Of a DNA stretch of 64,000 nt, positions 1-9,349 are shown in pieces. The translations under genes were made by a program, and so were the position numbers. Source of the stretch: a virus; IMG/VR virus record IMGVR_UViG_3300023301_000007, positions 1-64,000 of that record; one strand, written 5' to 3'. Within the stretch, counting starts at the first letter, position 1. Each line of letters opens with the position of its first letter. The notes beneath the pieces were generated by a model that was not told the DNA's origin, ran no database searches, and was given only the letters and a program-made list of their open reading frames with translations.

Positions 1-2
1 CA

Positions 3-302
3 ACAAGTAAGGGCAAGCCCATTGCTAAGTACGGGCAACGCTTCAACGTATGGGATATGAATACAGAGCTATCTAGTAAAAACAGATTACACCCTGCGCC
101 ATTTCCTGAACATTTAGCAAACGACCATATACTATCATGGTCAAATGAAGGTGATACTGTGTTTGATTGCTTTATGGGTAGTGGTACAACTGGAAAAATG
201 GCTGTTCTTAATAACCGAAAGTTTATCGGGATAGAGTTAGATACTGATTACTTCGAAATAGGTAAGAAACGCATTGAAGAACACGTATTGCCTAATAAAT
301 AA
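3..302 (+). CDS. DNA methyltransferase, C-terminal part (cut by window edge)
   Basis: The frame is open from base 3, so this is the end of a gene starting upstream. It reads RFNVWDM, then HPAPFPEHL, then DCFMGSGTTG with GIELD downstream. That is the C-terminal SAM-binding half of an amino-methyltransferase (N4-cytosine or N6-adenine) in which the catalytic DPPY box lies N-terminal of the FxGSGTT motif. The catalytic motif is outside the window, so target base and activity cannot be judged. A phage methyltransferase would typically modify phage DNA against host restriction; that role is inferred. Confidence 0.85.
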   Translation, partial: TSKGKPIAKYGQRFNVWDMNTELSSKNRLHPAPFPEHLANDHILSWSNEGDTVFDCFMGSGTTGKMAVLNNRKFIGIELDTDYFEIGKKRIEEHVLPNK

Positions 303-366
303 AACAAAAAGGGAATTATTAAATGTTTAGTAAAATACTAAGGTTTTTCCGTTGTGAAAAAAGAGA

Positions 367-413
367 TAAACAAAGAAGAATACCAATCTGTTCTTGGTAT
401 TCTTCTTTGTTTA
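367..413. terminator. Perfect 19-bp hairpin
   Basis: Bases 367-385 and 395-413 are exact reverse complements around a 9-nt loop. The stem lies between the methyltransferase end and the structural gene at 510. There is no long T-tract, so it may be a terminator or an RNA stability or processing hairpin. Confidence 0.6.
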
Positions 414-509
414 GGGTAGGCTTGGTACTCTAAGGACTAACTTAACCTACAGACTAATCATTGTATATACATTAAATAACGACATATAAACATTTTTGAG
501 ATAACCGAT

Positions 510-2390
510 ATGGCGGGATATAAACAGACAGTTAAAGACTTAAAACCACTATGCTTTTTAACGTTTGATGGTGACACGTTATACAATAGTGGTAATGGCG
601 AATTAATTTACAAACATATAACTGACGAAAGCAACAACGGTCACCATGGTATATTGCAAACAAATGATGATTTGAAAAAAAGTTATCTAATGGGTCAACC
701 GTCATTAATTGAGCGCGAAAATCATGCGGGTCAAGCAAGTATAACATTTGCGCCTTTTGGTTATGATTTAGATGATAGAGTAAACTTCCCATATGAGAAA
801 TCAATGGTTGAAGTATTACACGCTGATGCACTATTGTTGCCTACTGATTATACTTTAATGTTTAACTTCAACAAATATAGCAATGATAACTACTTGCGTA
901 GCATCATGTGGGACGAAGCAACTAGTTCATACCTAAAGCGCAATTACTCAAATTCATCAACCTTTAAACGTACACTGATACGCAAAGGTCCACATATTGA
1001 AGTGGTATATGAGGATAGATATTACAGTAACAACAACGTATTAACCTTTACGTTTCCTGGGTACAAATACGAAATTGACATCGATAACATTATAGGTACC
1101 AACGGTAGTCATTCTAATTTTTACAATCACGTTTGGCATGTTGCTGTTACTCATAAAGTAATACGCCATAGTGGTAACTTATCACAGAACAGGTATAGGG
1201 TATATATTAGTGGTATTCTCATACACGAACATTTCACTGACAAGAGATTCAAAGCTTTCAGCGCAGAAAACGTAAGTCCTATAGAAATTGGTGGTAATAG
1301 AGATGCAAGTGACCCAAACTATCTAAACGATAGACAAACCACACCATTAAACATGGACCAAATATCTTTATTTGATAATGCGCTGTCATCATTCCAAGTA
1401 ATGGATTGCTTTAAGAAAACTGTTAGTTACATTAAACTTATTGATAAGAGTGAGCCAACATTATATATACCATTTGATGATACAGAAGCAACCAACAATA
1501 ATAATATGAGAATATTAGTTGGTAACAGTAGTTATTGGCGCTCAACATACAGTAATAATTATCCGTTTGTGCAGAAAGGAAAAATACTAAGTTCTAATAG
1601 AATTGGTACTGAGCGTGGAGTAGAATTTTTTAATGCAAACGCAAAAGTACAAGACACTAGATACAATTCTAATATCATAAACGCCAGTGGTGATTTTACA
1701 GTTGAGTTTTGGTGTAGTTTTACTGATATTGAGAGAAGTGTTCTAGTATCATGTCAAAGTAACGTAGCACCATTTAAGGGGTTATTAGTAGAGGGTAATC
1801 GTTATTTCAACGAAGATAGACCTGGTATGATACAAATTAGACTTGATGATACTAATTTTTTAACGTGCCCGTTATACAATGCCAAAGGTGGTAATTCATC
1901 TTACAATGATGGTGTGATTAGGCACTACGCTATTGTTAGACGCGGTACAGACTTTATGTTGTATATTGATGGCGTGGTTGTTAATACAGTAAGCGTACCA
2001 AGTGAAACATTAGTGCCTAACTTTGGTGTGCTGTATTTTATGGGTATGGGTCCAGGTGATACTAATTCAAATGGCGTCATGGGTCAATTTGTATTTTATA
2101 CTAGAGCACTTGGCGCACATGAGGTATCAGCACGTAGCTTTTTTAACGTTAAGATGATTATCAAAGGGCGTGTAACATTACAGGGCACACCATATAAATG
2201 TGATATACGTATCTATCAACATGGTACTGGAGAACTGTTATACGAATATGAAAGCGATACAAACGGTGACTATGCAATTAACGTATACACCAATAACTTT
2301 GTTGATATCATTTTCTTAGACAAAGAAGATACAAGTATCCAAATGCGTGTTATAGGTCCAATTATCGCACACGAATATATTGACTATTGA
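510..2390 (+). CDS. LamG/concanavalin-like structural protein
   Basis: This 626-residue protein carries two laminin-G/ConA-like beta-sandwich regions. One lies around residues 90-300 (FNHVWHVAVTHK, then a YISGILI strand). The second lies around 385-545 (GDFTVEFWCSF, RHYAIVRRGTDFMLYIDG). The last ~80 residues resemble a carboxypeptidase-regulatory-like Ig fold (IKGRVTLQGTPYKCDIRIY, DTNGDYAINV). Such proteins are usually virion decoration or tail-fibre adhesins that bind glycans. No signal peptide is seen. A TTAAATAAC late-promoter-like motif lies just upstream, which fits a virion protein. Exact location in the virion is not known. Confidence 0.7.
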   Translation: MAGYKQTVKDLKPLCFLTFDGDTLYNSGNGELIYKHITDESNNGHHGILQTNDDLKKSYLMGQPSLIERENHAGQASITFAPFGYDLDDRVNFPYEKSMVEVLHADALLLPTDYTLMFNFNKYSNDNYLRSIMWDEATSSYLKRNYSNSSTFKRTLIRKGPHIEVVYEDRYYSNNNVLTFTFPGYKYEIDIDNIIGTNGSHSNFYNHVWHVAVTHKVIRHSGNLSQNRYRVYISGILIHEHFTDKRFKAFSAENVSPIEIGGNRDASDPNYLNDRQTTPLNMDQISLFDNALSSFQVMDCFKKTVSYIKLIDKSEPTLYIPFDDTEATNNNNMRILVGNSSYWRSTYSNNYPFVQKGKILSSNRIGTERGVEFFNANAKVQDTRYNSNIINASGDFTVEFWCSFTDIERSVLVSCQSNVAPFKGLLVEGNRYFNEDRPGMIQIRLDDTNFLTCPLYNAKGGNSSYNDGVIRHYAIVRRGTDFMLYIDGVVVNTVSVPSETLVPNFGVLYFMGMGPGDTNSNGVMGQFVFYTRALGAHEVSARSFFNVKMIIKGRVTLQGTPYKCDIRIYQHGTGELLYEYESDTNGDYAINVYTNNFVDIIFLDKEDTSIQMRVIGPIIAHEYIDY

Positions 2391-2401
2391 TAAGGGTTAT
2401 C

Positions 2402-2800
2402 ATGTATATTAGTATGAAAGAAACAACATACGAAAAAATTAAACAGTATATCGAAAGTTTTAATTATATTGATTATGATGAAACACGACTGTTTACTGAT
2501 AGAACAGTAAGCTACCATAGCGATATCAAATTTCTACAAGGTGATTTTGCAAGTCAAATACAAACCATTACTGGTGAGAGGTTAGCATGCAAAAATATAC
2601 AACTAATCGAACAATTTAAATACTTGCATGAAATTTATGCTAATTTTGAAGAACATGCATTAAGTGACCTACATGACTTGCGTGGACTTGATGTTTATAG
2701 TATAATCGACTATGTACTATATAGAATGAATATTAAAAATATTGATACGTTAACTTTAAATATGTTTGGTATAAGGAAATTAACACTTAATGAATATTAG
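2402..2800 (+). CDS. Unknown protein, follows LamG protein
   Basis: This protein of about 132 residues is acidic and mostly helical in appearance, with no recognised motif. I chose ATG 2402 because an AAGG ribosome site sits 6 bp upstream; the alternative TTG at 2387 overlaps the stop of the preceding gene. It is probably cotranscribed with the LamG protein and could be a partner or chaperone, but nothing in the sequence proves this. Confidence 0.6.
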   Translation: MYISMKETTYEKIKQYIESFNYIDYDETRLFTDRTVSYHSDIKFLQGDFASQIQTITGERLACKNIQLIEQFKYLHEIYANFEEHALSDLHDLRGLDVYSIIDYVLYRMNIKNIDTLTLNMFGIRKLTLNEY

Positions 2801-3077
2801 TTTATTATTGAATGATATGTCAAGTGTCACAGGTGCGTTATTTTTGATTTTTGCTTATTGGAAAGTATCCACTGATAGATGGAGCAGTAACGATAAAAAG
2901 TTCTATATCGTTAACTTCATCGGTGCTGTATTTGCATTGATAGGTGTAATATATCGTTTTAATTTGAGCGTTATTATACTAGAAATAGTGTTTGGTTTTT
3001 TGAGCTTGCAAGGTTGGTTACGTGTTCGCAAACTTGAAACGGAACAATCGACATTGGTTGCTAAAAATAGTAATTGA
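2790..3077 (+). CDS. Small membrane protein (CBU_0592-like)
   Basis: This 95-residue protein has three likely membrane segments (about residues 12-24, 41-56 and 59-75) and ends in a charged tail. The pattern GALFLIFAYWKV, FIGAVFALIGVIYR, FGFLSLQGW resembles the small CBU_0592-type membrane family found in bacteria and phages. The start overlaps the end of the previous gene by 11 bp, with AAGGAAAT upstream, which suggests translational coupling. Function is unknown. Confidence 0.6.
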   Translation: MNISLLLNDMSSVTGALFLIFAYWKVSTDRWSSNDKKFYIVNFIGAVFALIGVIYRFNLSVIILEIVFGFLSLQGWLRVRKLETEQSTLVAKNSN

Positions 3078-3101
3078 CCGTACAACATAATGGTGTATAA
3101 T
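3074..3101 (+). promoter_or_regulatory. Candidate sigma-70-type promoter
   Basis: TTGACC at 3074-3079, a 16-bp spacer, then TATAAT at 3096-3101. It overlaps the end of the membrane-protein gene and precedes the small-gene cluster that starts at 3150. Confidence 0.6.
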
Positions 3102-3103
3102 CA

Positions 3104-3135
3104 AACTTGTATTAATAACTAATACAAGTTTTTTT
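3104..3135 (+). terminator. Rho-independent terminator hairpin
   Basis: An 11-bp perfect stem (3104-3114 with 3120-3130), a 5-nt loop and a T-tract at 3129-3135. It lies right after the promoter at 3074, so transcripts from that promoter would begin inside the hairpin. It would stop readthrough from the LamG operon while letting the new promoter fire. Confidence 0.75.
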
Positions 3136-3149
3136 ATTGGAGACATTTT

Positions 3150-3299
3150 ATGAACCTTATCAATGTTGGCGGATATGATTTTATAATGTTATACACCAAC
3201 AATGGGAAACGTGATAACTTTCTATATGAAGTACCTTATGACATTAGACAATCAGTATTAGACTTTTTTTACGCTGACATAAACGGAGAACTATTATGA
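3150..3299 (+). CDS. Small unknown protein, 49 aa
   Basis: An ATG at 3150 follows TTATTGGAGAC, the ribosome site typical of this genome. The protein begins MNLINVGGYDFIML and ends DINGELL. Its stop overlaps the next ATG as ATGA, so the two genes are translationally coupled. No known domain. Confidence 0.65.
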   Translation: MNLINVGGYDFIMLYTNNGKRDNFLYEVPYDIRQSVLDFFYADINGELL

Positions 3300-3631
3300 T
3301 TGAAGTATATATTTGCCCAAAAAACCACTATGTATCATTCTTAAAAGATAAGCTTACTGGTGATGTTGTAGTTTATCCAGAAATTGAAGTTGCATATTAT
3401 GACTGGCATACATTCTACATGAACGAGAAGGATAAATTCACGACCGTAGTTACACAGTCAAGTGAATTTATTAAATTTTTGCGCACATGTAAAATTGAGT
3501 GTAAGGTTAATATGCTACAGGACAGTGACATGCTCGTAGACTCATTTACAGAAGTCAGTTTAAAAGAAGCGTCAATGGCACTGTTGGGTTGTTATGAGAT
3601 GCTATCATTTCAGAGTAAAATATTTGATTAA
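3296..3631 (+). CDS. Unknown protein, 111 aa
   Basis: The start overlaps the preceding gene by 4 bp (ATGA). The product begins MIEVYICPKNHYVSF and shows alternating hydrophobic residues compatible with a small alpha/beta fold. No membrane segment, signal peptide or known motif is seen. Confidence 0.6.
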   Translation: MIEVYICPKNHYVSFLKDKLTGDVVVYPEIEVAYYDWHTFYMNEKDKFTTVVTQSSEFIKFLRTCKIECKVNMLQDSDMLVDSFTEVSLKEASMALLGCYEMLSFQSKIFD

Positions 3632-3761
3632 CATTACACGATGCATGTATAACTAACATAAAGGTTTACACTAGTACCAGTAGAAGTAATATAGTATTAT
3701 ACATACAGTATATCAAATATACTGTTTTAAGTTCAACGTCATTTATATAATGGAGCACAAA

Positions 3762-4349
3762 ATGAGTAACGACAGGAAACTTGTACTAGAAGTAAACCAT
3801 GCATACCCAATTGGTTTATTGGTAACAGATAATGCGGACATATTGTTGACAACCAACAATAATGCATATGAATTATATGACCACACTATTATCAATATCA
3901 ACAAAACGAAATACCTAACCGTATACCTGGACGATAGTAAAACCGCACACTTTTTATACCCTATTCCAAACAGTGAAACGATGTTACCCATCGTTACTGA
4001 ATACCTAAACGTATGGAACAAAAAAGCATTACTAGAAATTAAAAATAAACGTGAACGCGATTTCCTTAATAATATTGATTTCACGCTACGCTTTATTCGT
4101 AAGAACATTGATAACAAAAAGTACGAAACGCGTTTTAAAATATACCCGATTGAACAACCTGGTAATGAACGCCCAATCATACAGTTTGAAATAAACATGA
4201 ATGCTCAGTATGATAAGTCTTTAAACCACAAGCGCTATTTTGACCTAAAGGATAAGTGGTTGAGTGAATACGTAGACGTATTCCCACAAGAATCATATTT
4301 CCTTAAAAATATTAACGTTGTATTCAAGCAAAATGAAGTCGCGTTATGA
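3762..4349 (+). CDS. Unknown protein, first of a paralogue pair
   Basis: This protein of about 195 residues starts at ATG 3762. The in-frame ATG at 3750 overlaps the TGGAG ribosome site and is unlikely. Its C-terminal ~90 residues (DFTLRFIRKNI, FKIYPIE, FEINM, YFDLKDKWLSEYVD) match the protein at 4836-5429 (DFTINFVRDNV, YELYASD, FEVAM, FALNDKWLDEYLD). The pair therefore arose by tandem duplication, with another gene now between them. No known family is recognised. Confidence 0.65.
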   Translation: MSNDRKLVLEVNHAYPIGLLVTDNADILLTTNNNAYELYDHTIININKTKYLTVYLDDSKTAHFLYPIPNSETMLPIVTEYLNVWNKKALLEIKNKRERDFLNNIDFTLRFIRKNIDNKKYETRFKIYPIEQPGNERPIIQFEINMNAQYDKSLNHKRYFDLKDKWLSEYVDVFPQESYFLKNINVVFKQNEVAL

Positions 4350-4389
4350 TAGACGACAAACAACTAAGCAATACCAACTGAGAAATATT

Positions 4390-4794
4390 ATGAGAAATTT
4401 AATACTAAAAACAATAGGAACTGTATTTTTAAAAGAAGGTAACGATTATAGAAACTTAAGATGTAGGTTTGAAAACGTTTACATTGACGAGTACGGTAAT
4501 ACTTTTACTGATGACTGGAAAATGCATTGCGAAATACGTGATACACGTTATGATATTGGACAACTTCGCTTGCCCGGAAATCAGATAACTATAGACCAAG
4601 ATTTCAGTCAAGAATCAGAATTTACAAAAGAAGTGTCATCAGAGATTATTGAGTTTATGAATCTCAATAACATAGAAAAAATATCAGAAGTATTTGTTAT
4701 TATGCATAATGAGTCAGAATACACTTTTTACTCTCAGAGCGCTGTAAAGGCATTTATCCTAGGTCTCAATTTAGGAAATGGTTACAATCTTTAA
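4390..4794 (+). CDS. Unknown protein between two paralogues
   Basis: This protein of about 134 residues starts at ATG 4390, with GAGAAAT upstream; in-frame ATGs further upstream lie inside the previous gene. The sequence begins MRNLILKTIGTVFLKEG. No motif or membrane segment is recognised. Confidence 0.55.
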   Translation: MRNLILKTIGTVFLKEGNDYRNLRCRFENVYIDEYGNTFTDDWKMHCEIRDTRYDIGQLRLPGNQITIDQDFSQESEFTKEVSSEIIEFMNLNNIEKISEVFVIMHNESEYTFYSQSAVKAFILGLNLGNGYNL

Positions 4795-4835
4795 TCTCAT
4801 GACTAATGTATACCACGAACAAACGGAGCCAAACG

Positions 4836-5429
4836 ATGCAAGATGATACACGAAAATGTACACTGGAAACATTAGACACGGAAAGTCAAAGTGAGATTTA
4901 TCTATATGTGATTGATGATGGTTACGTTGTGTTTCGCACGCCAGAAAATTCATATAAAGTAGTGGTTAATCACGTTACCATTTCTGACGGTATGCCAGCA
5001 CTTTATATATACGCTTGCGACGGTAGCAAGTCACCTTTTACATATGAACTTAGTGTTGAAGTTGTGCAAACTGTACGCGAATACTTTATCTATTGGTCAG
5101 ATAACGCACTTGGTATTGTTAAGCAACAAAAGTTACAGAATTTCTTAGATTTCTGGGACTTCACTATTAATTTTGTACGTGATAATGTTGACGTAGAAAC
5201 ACTTAAACCAACGTATGAATTATATGCAAGTGACTATAGAGAATATGAGGGTGACTTAACGATACATTTTGAGGTTGCTATGGGTGGTAAGTATGTTGAC
5301 AGTAACGGCGAACTTGATTATTATAGGTGTTTTGCGCTAAATGATAAGTGGCTGGATGAATACTTAGATTTAGCATTTCACAACGATTATAATCTGTTTG
5401 GTAAAATATTTATAGCATTTAGACCATAG
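4836..5429 (+). CDS. Unknown protein, second of a paralogue pair
   Basis: This protein of about 197 residues starts at ATG 4836 after CGGAGCC. The C-terminal half is homologous to the protein at 3762-4349, sharing the DKWL(S/D)EY(V/L)D ending. The N-terminal halves are more diverged but both look like beta-rich domains. Function unknown. Confidence 0.65.
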   Translation: MQDDTRKCTLETLDTESQSEIYLYVIDDGYVVFRTPENSYKVVVNHVTISDGMPALYIYACDGSKSPFTYELSVEVVQTVREYFIYWSDNALGIVKQQKLQNFLDFWDFTINFVRDNVDVETLKPTYELYASDYREYEGDLTIHFEVAMGGKYVDSNGELDYYRCFALNDKWLDEYLDLAFHNDYNLFGKIFIAFRP

Positions 5430-5435
5430 GATATT

Positions 5436-5948
5436 ATGAGAACTTTTTTAATACACAAAAAAGATAACGAGATAGAAGTACATCATTCAAGCAACAGTCA
5501 TACGCGTGTATTGGCGTGTGCTGGTTCGTTTGATTACTTTGGTAGTGATGTACCACAATTGGAGTTTGAAACGGTAGAGCCAACGTTTATACGTGTTGGT
5601 GCCACCGATTACATGACGATTGATGGTATGACCCCTAAAGGTACTAGAATTAATAAAGTAGGACATGGATACGAGGCAGAGGTGGGTTATGTTGCCATGC
5701 CAGGTAGTGTTTTGCGCATGGTGATAGGCGATTATGAACTTCAATCGGACGATATTAGACGTAAAAATACTGAACTTACTAAAAGTAAAAACAATTTAAC
5801 TAAAGTATTGAACGAGAGTGTAACCGAAATACATTCATTAAAATATGATAACAACAAATTAAAAGCAGAGGTAAATCATATGAACGAATTGCTTGTTTAT
5901 TATGATACTGGTTTGTTAAGTCGCATAAAACGTTTTTTAATTAAATAG
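5436..5948 (+). CDS. Unknown protein with C-terminal coiled coil
   Basis: This 170-residue protein has a beta-rich N-terminal ~100 residues and then a heptad-like segment at about 105-155 (DDIRRKNTELTKSKNNL, VTEIHSLKYDNNKLKAEV) that predicts a coiled coil. The tail is basic. It is tightly spaced with its neighbours. It may be an oligomeric accessory protein; no family is recognised. Confidence 0.6.
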   Translation: MRTFLIHKKDNEIEVHHSSNSHTRVLACAGSFDYFGSDVPQLEFETVEPTFIRVGATDYMTIDGMTPKGTRINKVGHGYEAEVGYVAMPGSVLRMVIGDYELQSDDIRRKNTELTKSKNNLTKVLNESVTEIHSLKYDNNKLKAEVNHMNELLVYYDTGLLSRIKRFLIK

Positions 5949-5956
5949 GTAATATT

Positions 5957-7561
5957 ATGGAAAGTATATACACACAACTTGATGATGACATACACAATAT
6001 ACCTAACGTGTATAAAAAGAACGGTGCATATAATGGTTCCGCTCTTAACAGTAAAAAGAACAAACATATCATTGATAATGTTAAAGAAGTCACTGATTTC
6101 TTAAAAGACACTGTTAAGTTGGCTGAACGTATATATTGCATTGTCAATAAACTATACGAATATCCAACGTGTGCATGTGGTGGTAAAATTACACTATTCT
6201 ATAACGAAGGTGGACGCAAAGAATATGCTGATTATTGTTCGCGCGGTTGCCCTGCTAAACGTTCAAATAGCGCTGAATATGCTACTGGTCGCACACCAAC
6301 ACAAGCGTCTAAAGATAAGCAAAAAGAAACAATACTTGAACGCTATGGGGTTGACAATTATTTTAAAGCGCCAGATTTTATCAAGGATAATTATAATGAT
6401 GAACTAGTAGCTAAGCGCGACGCTAATAGAAAAATAGCAGTACAAGAAAAATACGGAGTGGATAATGTATTCATGCTCGATAATGTTAAGGAAAAAATAA
6501 AAGACACCAATATAGACAAGTACGGTTTTCCTAACTACGCACAAATTAATATGAGTGATGATACACTTGAAAAAATTAATTCATATGACTATACGAGTGG
6601 AGTTAATAAACTATATAATCCTAGTCATATAGGACGTATGTTAAGCGTGCATAGTACAACTGTAATGGCGTATTACGAGCGTCTCGATATTGTACCAATA
6701 AAACACAACGAAACAGCGTGTGAAGTGGTTATACGTGAGATATTAGATGCTTGTGGTGTATTATATGAGCAAAACTATACTAAGCTTTTAGGTGGTCGTA
6801 AACACGTTGACTTCTACATACCGTCTCACAAACTAGCAATTGAATGTAATGGTTTATATTGGCATAGTGAAGCCATTCGCACCGATGTTAATTTCCATCA
6901 AGAAAAATATGAATTATGCACACAACAAGGTATACAACTTATACAATTTTGGGAACATGATATATACAATAACACTGACGTCATAGCATCATTTATCAAG
7001 AATAAACTTGGATACAGTAAAAAAATATATGGTAGAAAATGTAAGACTATAAAGATTGACGCCAATACAGCATCGTTGTTTGTTATTGCCAATCACTTGC
7101 AACCGTTAAAAACCAATAGTATTCATCAAGCATACGGTTTATATTATAATGACGAACTATGTTCGGTTATGACGTTTAATAATACAAACAAGCCCATATT
7201 AAGTAGATTTTGCACTAAGAAAAATCATGTTGTTGTCGGTGGTTTTAGTAAACTATTAAAACATGTAATATCCACAAACAACTTCAATACAATCACCAGT
7301 TATAGTGACTGTATGTATAGCACCGGTAACATATACCATAATACTGGTTTCATTGATGTGACAAATAATGCAAGTGTATCTTATTACTATACTGATAACT
7401 TTACTAGTTTAGTTAATAAACGCGTGTTTAGAAAAGACAATATTAAAAAAATGTATCCAATGACGTATTCACCTAATAAAACAGAGCGTGAAATGACCGC
7501 GGAGCTAGGTTTTACTCGAGTTAACGGTTGTATAATTAAAACGTGGGTGCTTGAACTGTAA
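5957..7561 (+). CDS. Large homing endonuclease, Vsr/PD-(D/E)XK-like
   Basis: 534 residues. A four-cysteine zinc-ribbon-like element lies at C72/C74 and C94/C98. Two or three 'KYGVDN'-type DNA-binding repeats follow (ERYGVDNYFKAPDFIK, EKYGVDNVFMLDNVKEK, DKYGFPNYAQ; ~128-196). A nuclease-like core lies at ~250-335 with VDFYIP (D285), IECNGLYWH (E296, H303), IQFWEHD and a spaced E256. A C-terminal module is shared with the next gene. The IECNG..WH core is typical of Vsr-related phage homing endonucleases. The start follows AGGTAAT. It is a free-standing gene next to a related copy, suggesting lateral gain. Cleavage site is unknown. Confidence 0.75.
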   Translation: MESIYTQLDDDIHNIPNVYKKNGAYNGSALNSKKNKHIIDNVKEVTDFLKDTVKLAERIYCIVNKLYEYPTCACGGKITLFYNEGGRKEYADYCSRGCPAKRSNSAEYATGRTPTQASKDKQKETILERYGVDNYFKAPDFIKDNYNDELVAKRDANRKIAVQEKYGVDNVFMLDNVKEKIKDTNIDKYGFPNYAQINMSDDTLEKINSYDYTSGVNKLYNPSHIGRMLSVHSTTVMAYYERLDIVPIKHNETACEVVIREILDACGVLYEQNYTKLLGGRKHVDFYIPSHKLAIECNGLYWHSEAIRTDVNFHQEKYELCTQQGIQLIQFWEHDIYNNTDVIASFIKNKLGYSKKIYGRKCKTIKIDANTASLFVIANHLQPLKTNSIHQAYGLYYNDELCSVMTFNNTNKPILSRFCTKKNHVVVGGFSKLLKHVISTNNFNTITSYSDCMYSTGNIYHNTGFIDVTNNASVSYYYTDNFTSLVNKRVFRKDNIKKMYPMTYSPNKTEREMTAELGFTRVNGCIIKTWVLEL

Positions 7562-7682
7562 AGCGTAGTATAAAAAACCGTAATATATTCACCACATATT
7601 TTGTGTTAAAACTCTTGTATTATTACTCTAAATAACATATGATACGGTATTGTGTTGCTTTATATAAAATTTGAGGTTGTAT

Positions 7683-9281
7683 ATGAACAGAGTTGAAATT
7701 ACTGCATTTATAAAAAATAATGCATATACTAGCAATGGTAGATTACGGCCAAATTATTTAGATAAACACCCATCTATAAAGACTGTGATATATGATGCGT
7801 TGCCTTTTATGCCGACAAGTGCTTATCAAAGCGATTATATAAAAGCATACATTAGTGAACTAGACACAACTAATAACATTGTGCTTGAATTATACGATAC
7901 TAAGATAAAACCAAAACAAATAGCCAAAAAAACAAAAATAGATGATGAAGTGGTGTACGCAACATTAAAATACCACAATATAATTAAAGGTTTTAGTTTA
8001 AACTATGTTAGTAGCGAGCAAAAAGTCGTTGATTTGTATGATAGTGGGTTATCAATATATGATATTGCGAAACGTGTAGGTACTAGTGTTTCGCCAGTAA
8101 GACGTATATTAAAAGAAAATAATATCAATATGCGATTAACAAAAATGATAATTGATGAAGAAGCTGTTTTGTTAGAGTATGTTACCAACAAAAACACTAT
8201 CGCTTATATATCTAAACTATTTGACTGTTCCGTTACAGTAATAAATAAGATTCTTATAGAAAACGAGGTACTTAAAAATAACCACCTATTAGATGCATCT
8301 GTCATGAACGAAGCCATTTTAGAATATTTAAGCGGTGTCACTGGAACATACGTAGCACTCAAATATAATGTATCAACAACTGCAATATATAAAGAAATGG
8401 AACAACGAGGTATGACTAGACGTTCTAGTACATATTACTCGGACACAGACATTGAGTTGATAATTAAAGATATACTCGATAAACACAACGTACATTATGT
8501 AAAAAATGATAGGGAACAGATAGGACCAAAAGAGTTAGATTTTTATCTACCTGAATATAATCTTGCTATCGAATGTAACGGGTTATATTGGCATTCATCT
8601 CATAATATGACCTCTGTTGATTGTCACTATCAAAAGTTTAAAATGTGCGATGATAAAAATATACAGCTCTTACAATTTTGGTGTAATGACATTAAGCAGA
8701 AGTATAATATTGTTGAGTCTATAATAAAAAATAAAATAGGTTTATCAAATAGAGTATTTGCTAGGAAGTGTGAAGTAAAGGATGTTGACGGTACAATGAC
8801 CAGACAATTCTTAGTCAATAATCATATACAAGGGTACGCTACAAGCTCAATTAATAAAGGTTTGTACTACAACGATGAATTAGTAATGATTATGACTGTT
8901 AGTAAAAGCAGATTCGACAAAGGTTCTTATGAGTTAATACGAGTAGCAACTAAACTTGGCTTAGTAGTGGTTGGTGGGTTTAGTAGACTATTGGTTAATA
9001 TAAGGCGTTGCGTTAACAGTGCTATCTTAACCTATTGTAATCTAATGTATGGTAATGGGAATGCATATTTAAAAAATGGTTTTAGGTATATTGAGGATAC
9101 CTCAGTTGGATATTTTTATCATAACACTACCAACATCATTATTAGTAGGTATAAACTACAAAGTAAAAAGTTTAAAGACTCAATAGAATATGACTACAAT
9201 ATCAACGAGAAAGATAATATGTTAAATGCTGGTTATTACATGTGTAATGACGCAGGAAATAGAAAATATATTTTTGAATGA
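7683..9281 (+). CDS. Large homing endonuclease with four HTH modules
   Basis: This 532-residue protein is a paralogue of the 5957 gene in its C-terminal ~280 residues: LDFYLP (D286), IECNGLYWH (E297, H304), LLQFWCND, then the shared GLYYNDEL and VVVGGFSRLL blocks. Its N-terminus differs: four helix-turn-helix-like units at ~66-100, 114-148, 160-195 and 209-243 (for example LYDSGLSIYDIAKRVGTS). I chose ATG 7683 because GAGG lies upstream; the TTG at 7671 overlaps that site. A CTAAATAAC motif upstream resembles a late promoter. DNA recognition is probably by the tandem HTHs, an inference. Confidence 0.75.
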   Translation: MNRVEITAFIKNNAYTSNGRLRPNYLDKHPSIKTVIYDALPFMPTSAYQSDYIKAYISELDTTNNIVLELYDTKIKPKQIAKKTKIDDEVVYATLKYHNIIKGFSLNYVSSEQKVVDLYDSGLSIYDIAKRVGTSVSPVRRILKENNINMRLTKMIIDEEAVLLEYVTNKNTIAYISKLFDCSVTVINKILIENEVLKNNHLLDASVMNEAILEYLSGVTGTYVALKYNVSTTAIYKEMEQRGMTRRSSTYYSDTDIELIIKDILDKHNVHYVKNDREQIGPKELDFYLPEYNLAIECNGLYWHSSHNMTSVDCHYQKFKMCDDKNIQLLQFWCNDIKQKYNIVESIIKNKIGLSNRVFARKCEVKDVDGTMTRQFLVNNHIQGYATSSINKGLYYNDELVMIMTVSKSRFDKGSYELIRVATKLGLVVVGGFSRLLVNIRRCVNSAILTYCNLMYGNGNAYLKNGFRYIEDTSVGYFYHNTTNIIISRYKLQSKKFKDSIEYDYNINEKDNMLNAGYYMCNDAGNRKYIFE

Positions 9282-9301
9282 TAAACATTCACTTGCCAGT
9301 A

Positions 9302-9331
9302 AAAAAGCCGTAATGTAATTTACGGCTTTTT
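9302..9331. terminator. Bidirectional terminator
   Basis: A 12-bp stem (AAAAAGCCGTAA at 9302-9313 with its complement at 9320-9331) and a 6-nt loop, with A- and T-tracts on both flanks. It lies between the convergent endonuclease genes ending at 9281 and 9350. Confidence 0.85.
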
Positions 9332-9349
9332 GTTGAATAATGATTTATA

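Noticed and set aside
323-433. 36-codon ORF with a possible ribosome site between the methyltransferase and the LamG gene
   Set aside because: It runs through both arms of the perfect hairpin at 367-413, so its codons are set by the palindrome rather than by protein constraint.
5487-5744. Minus-strand ORF of 85 codons inside the 5436 gene, and many similar reverse frames elsewhere
   Set aside because: No ribosome site, composition like a reverse shadow, and fully covered by well-supported genes.
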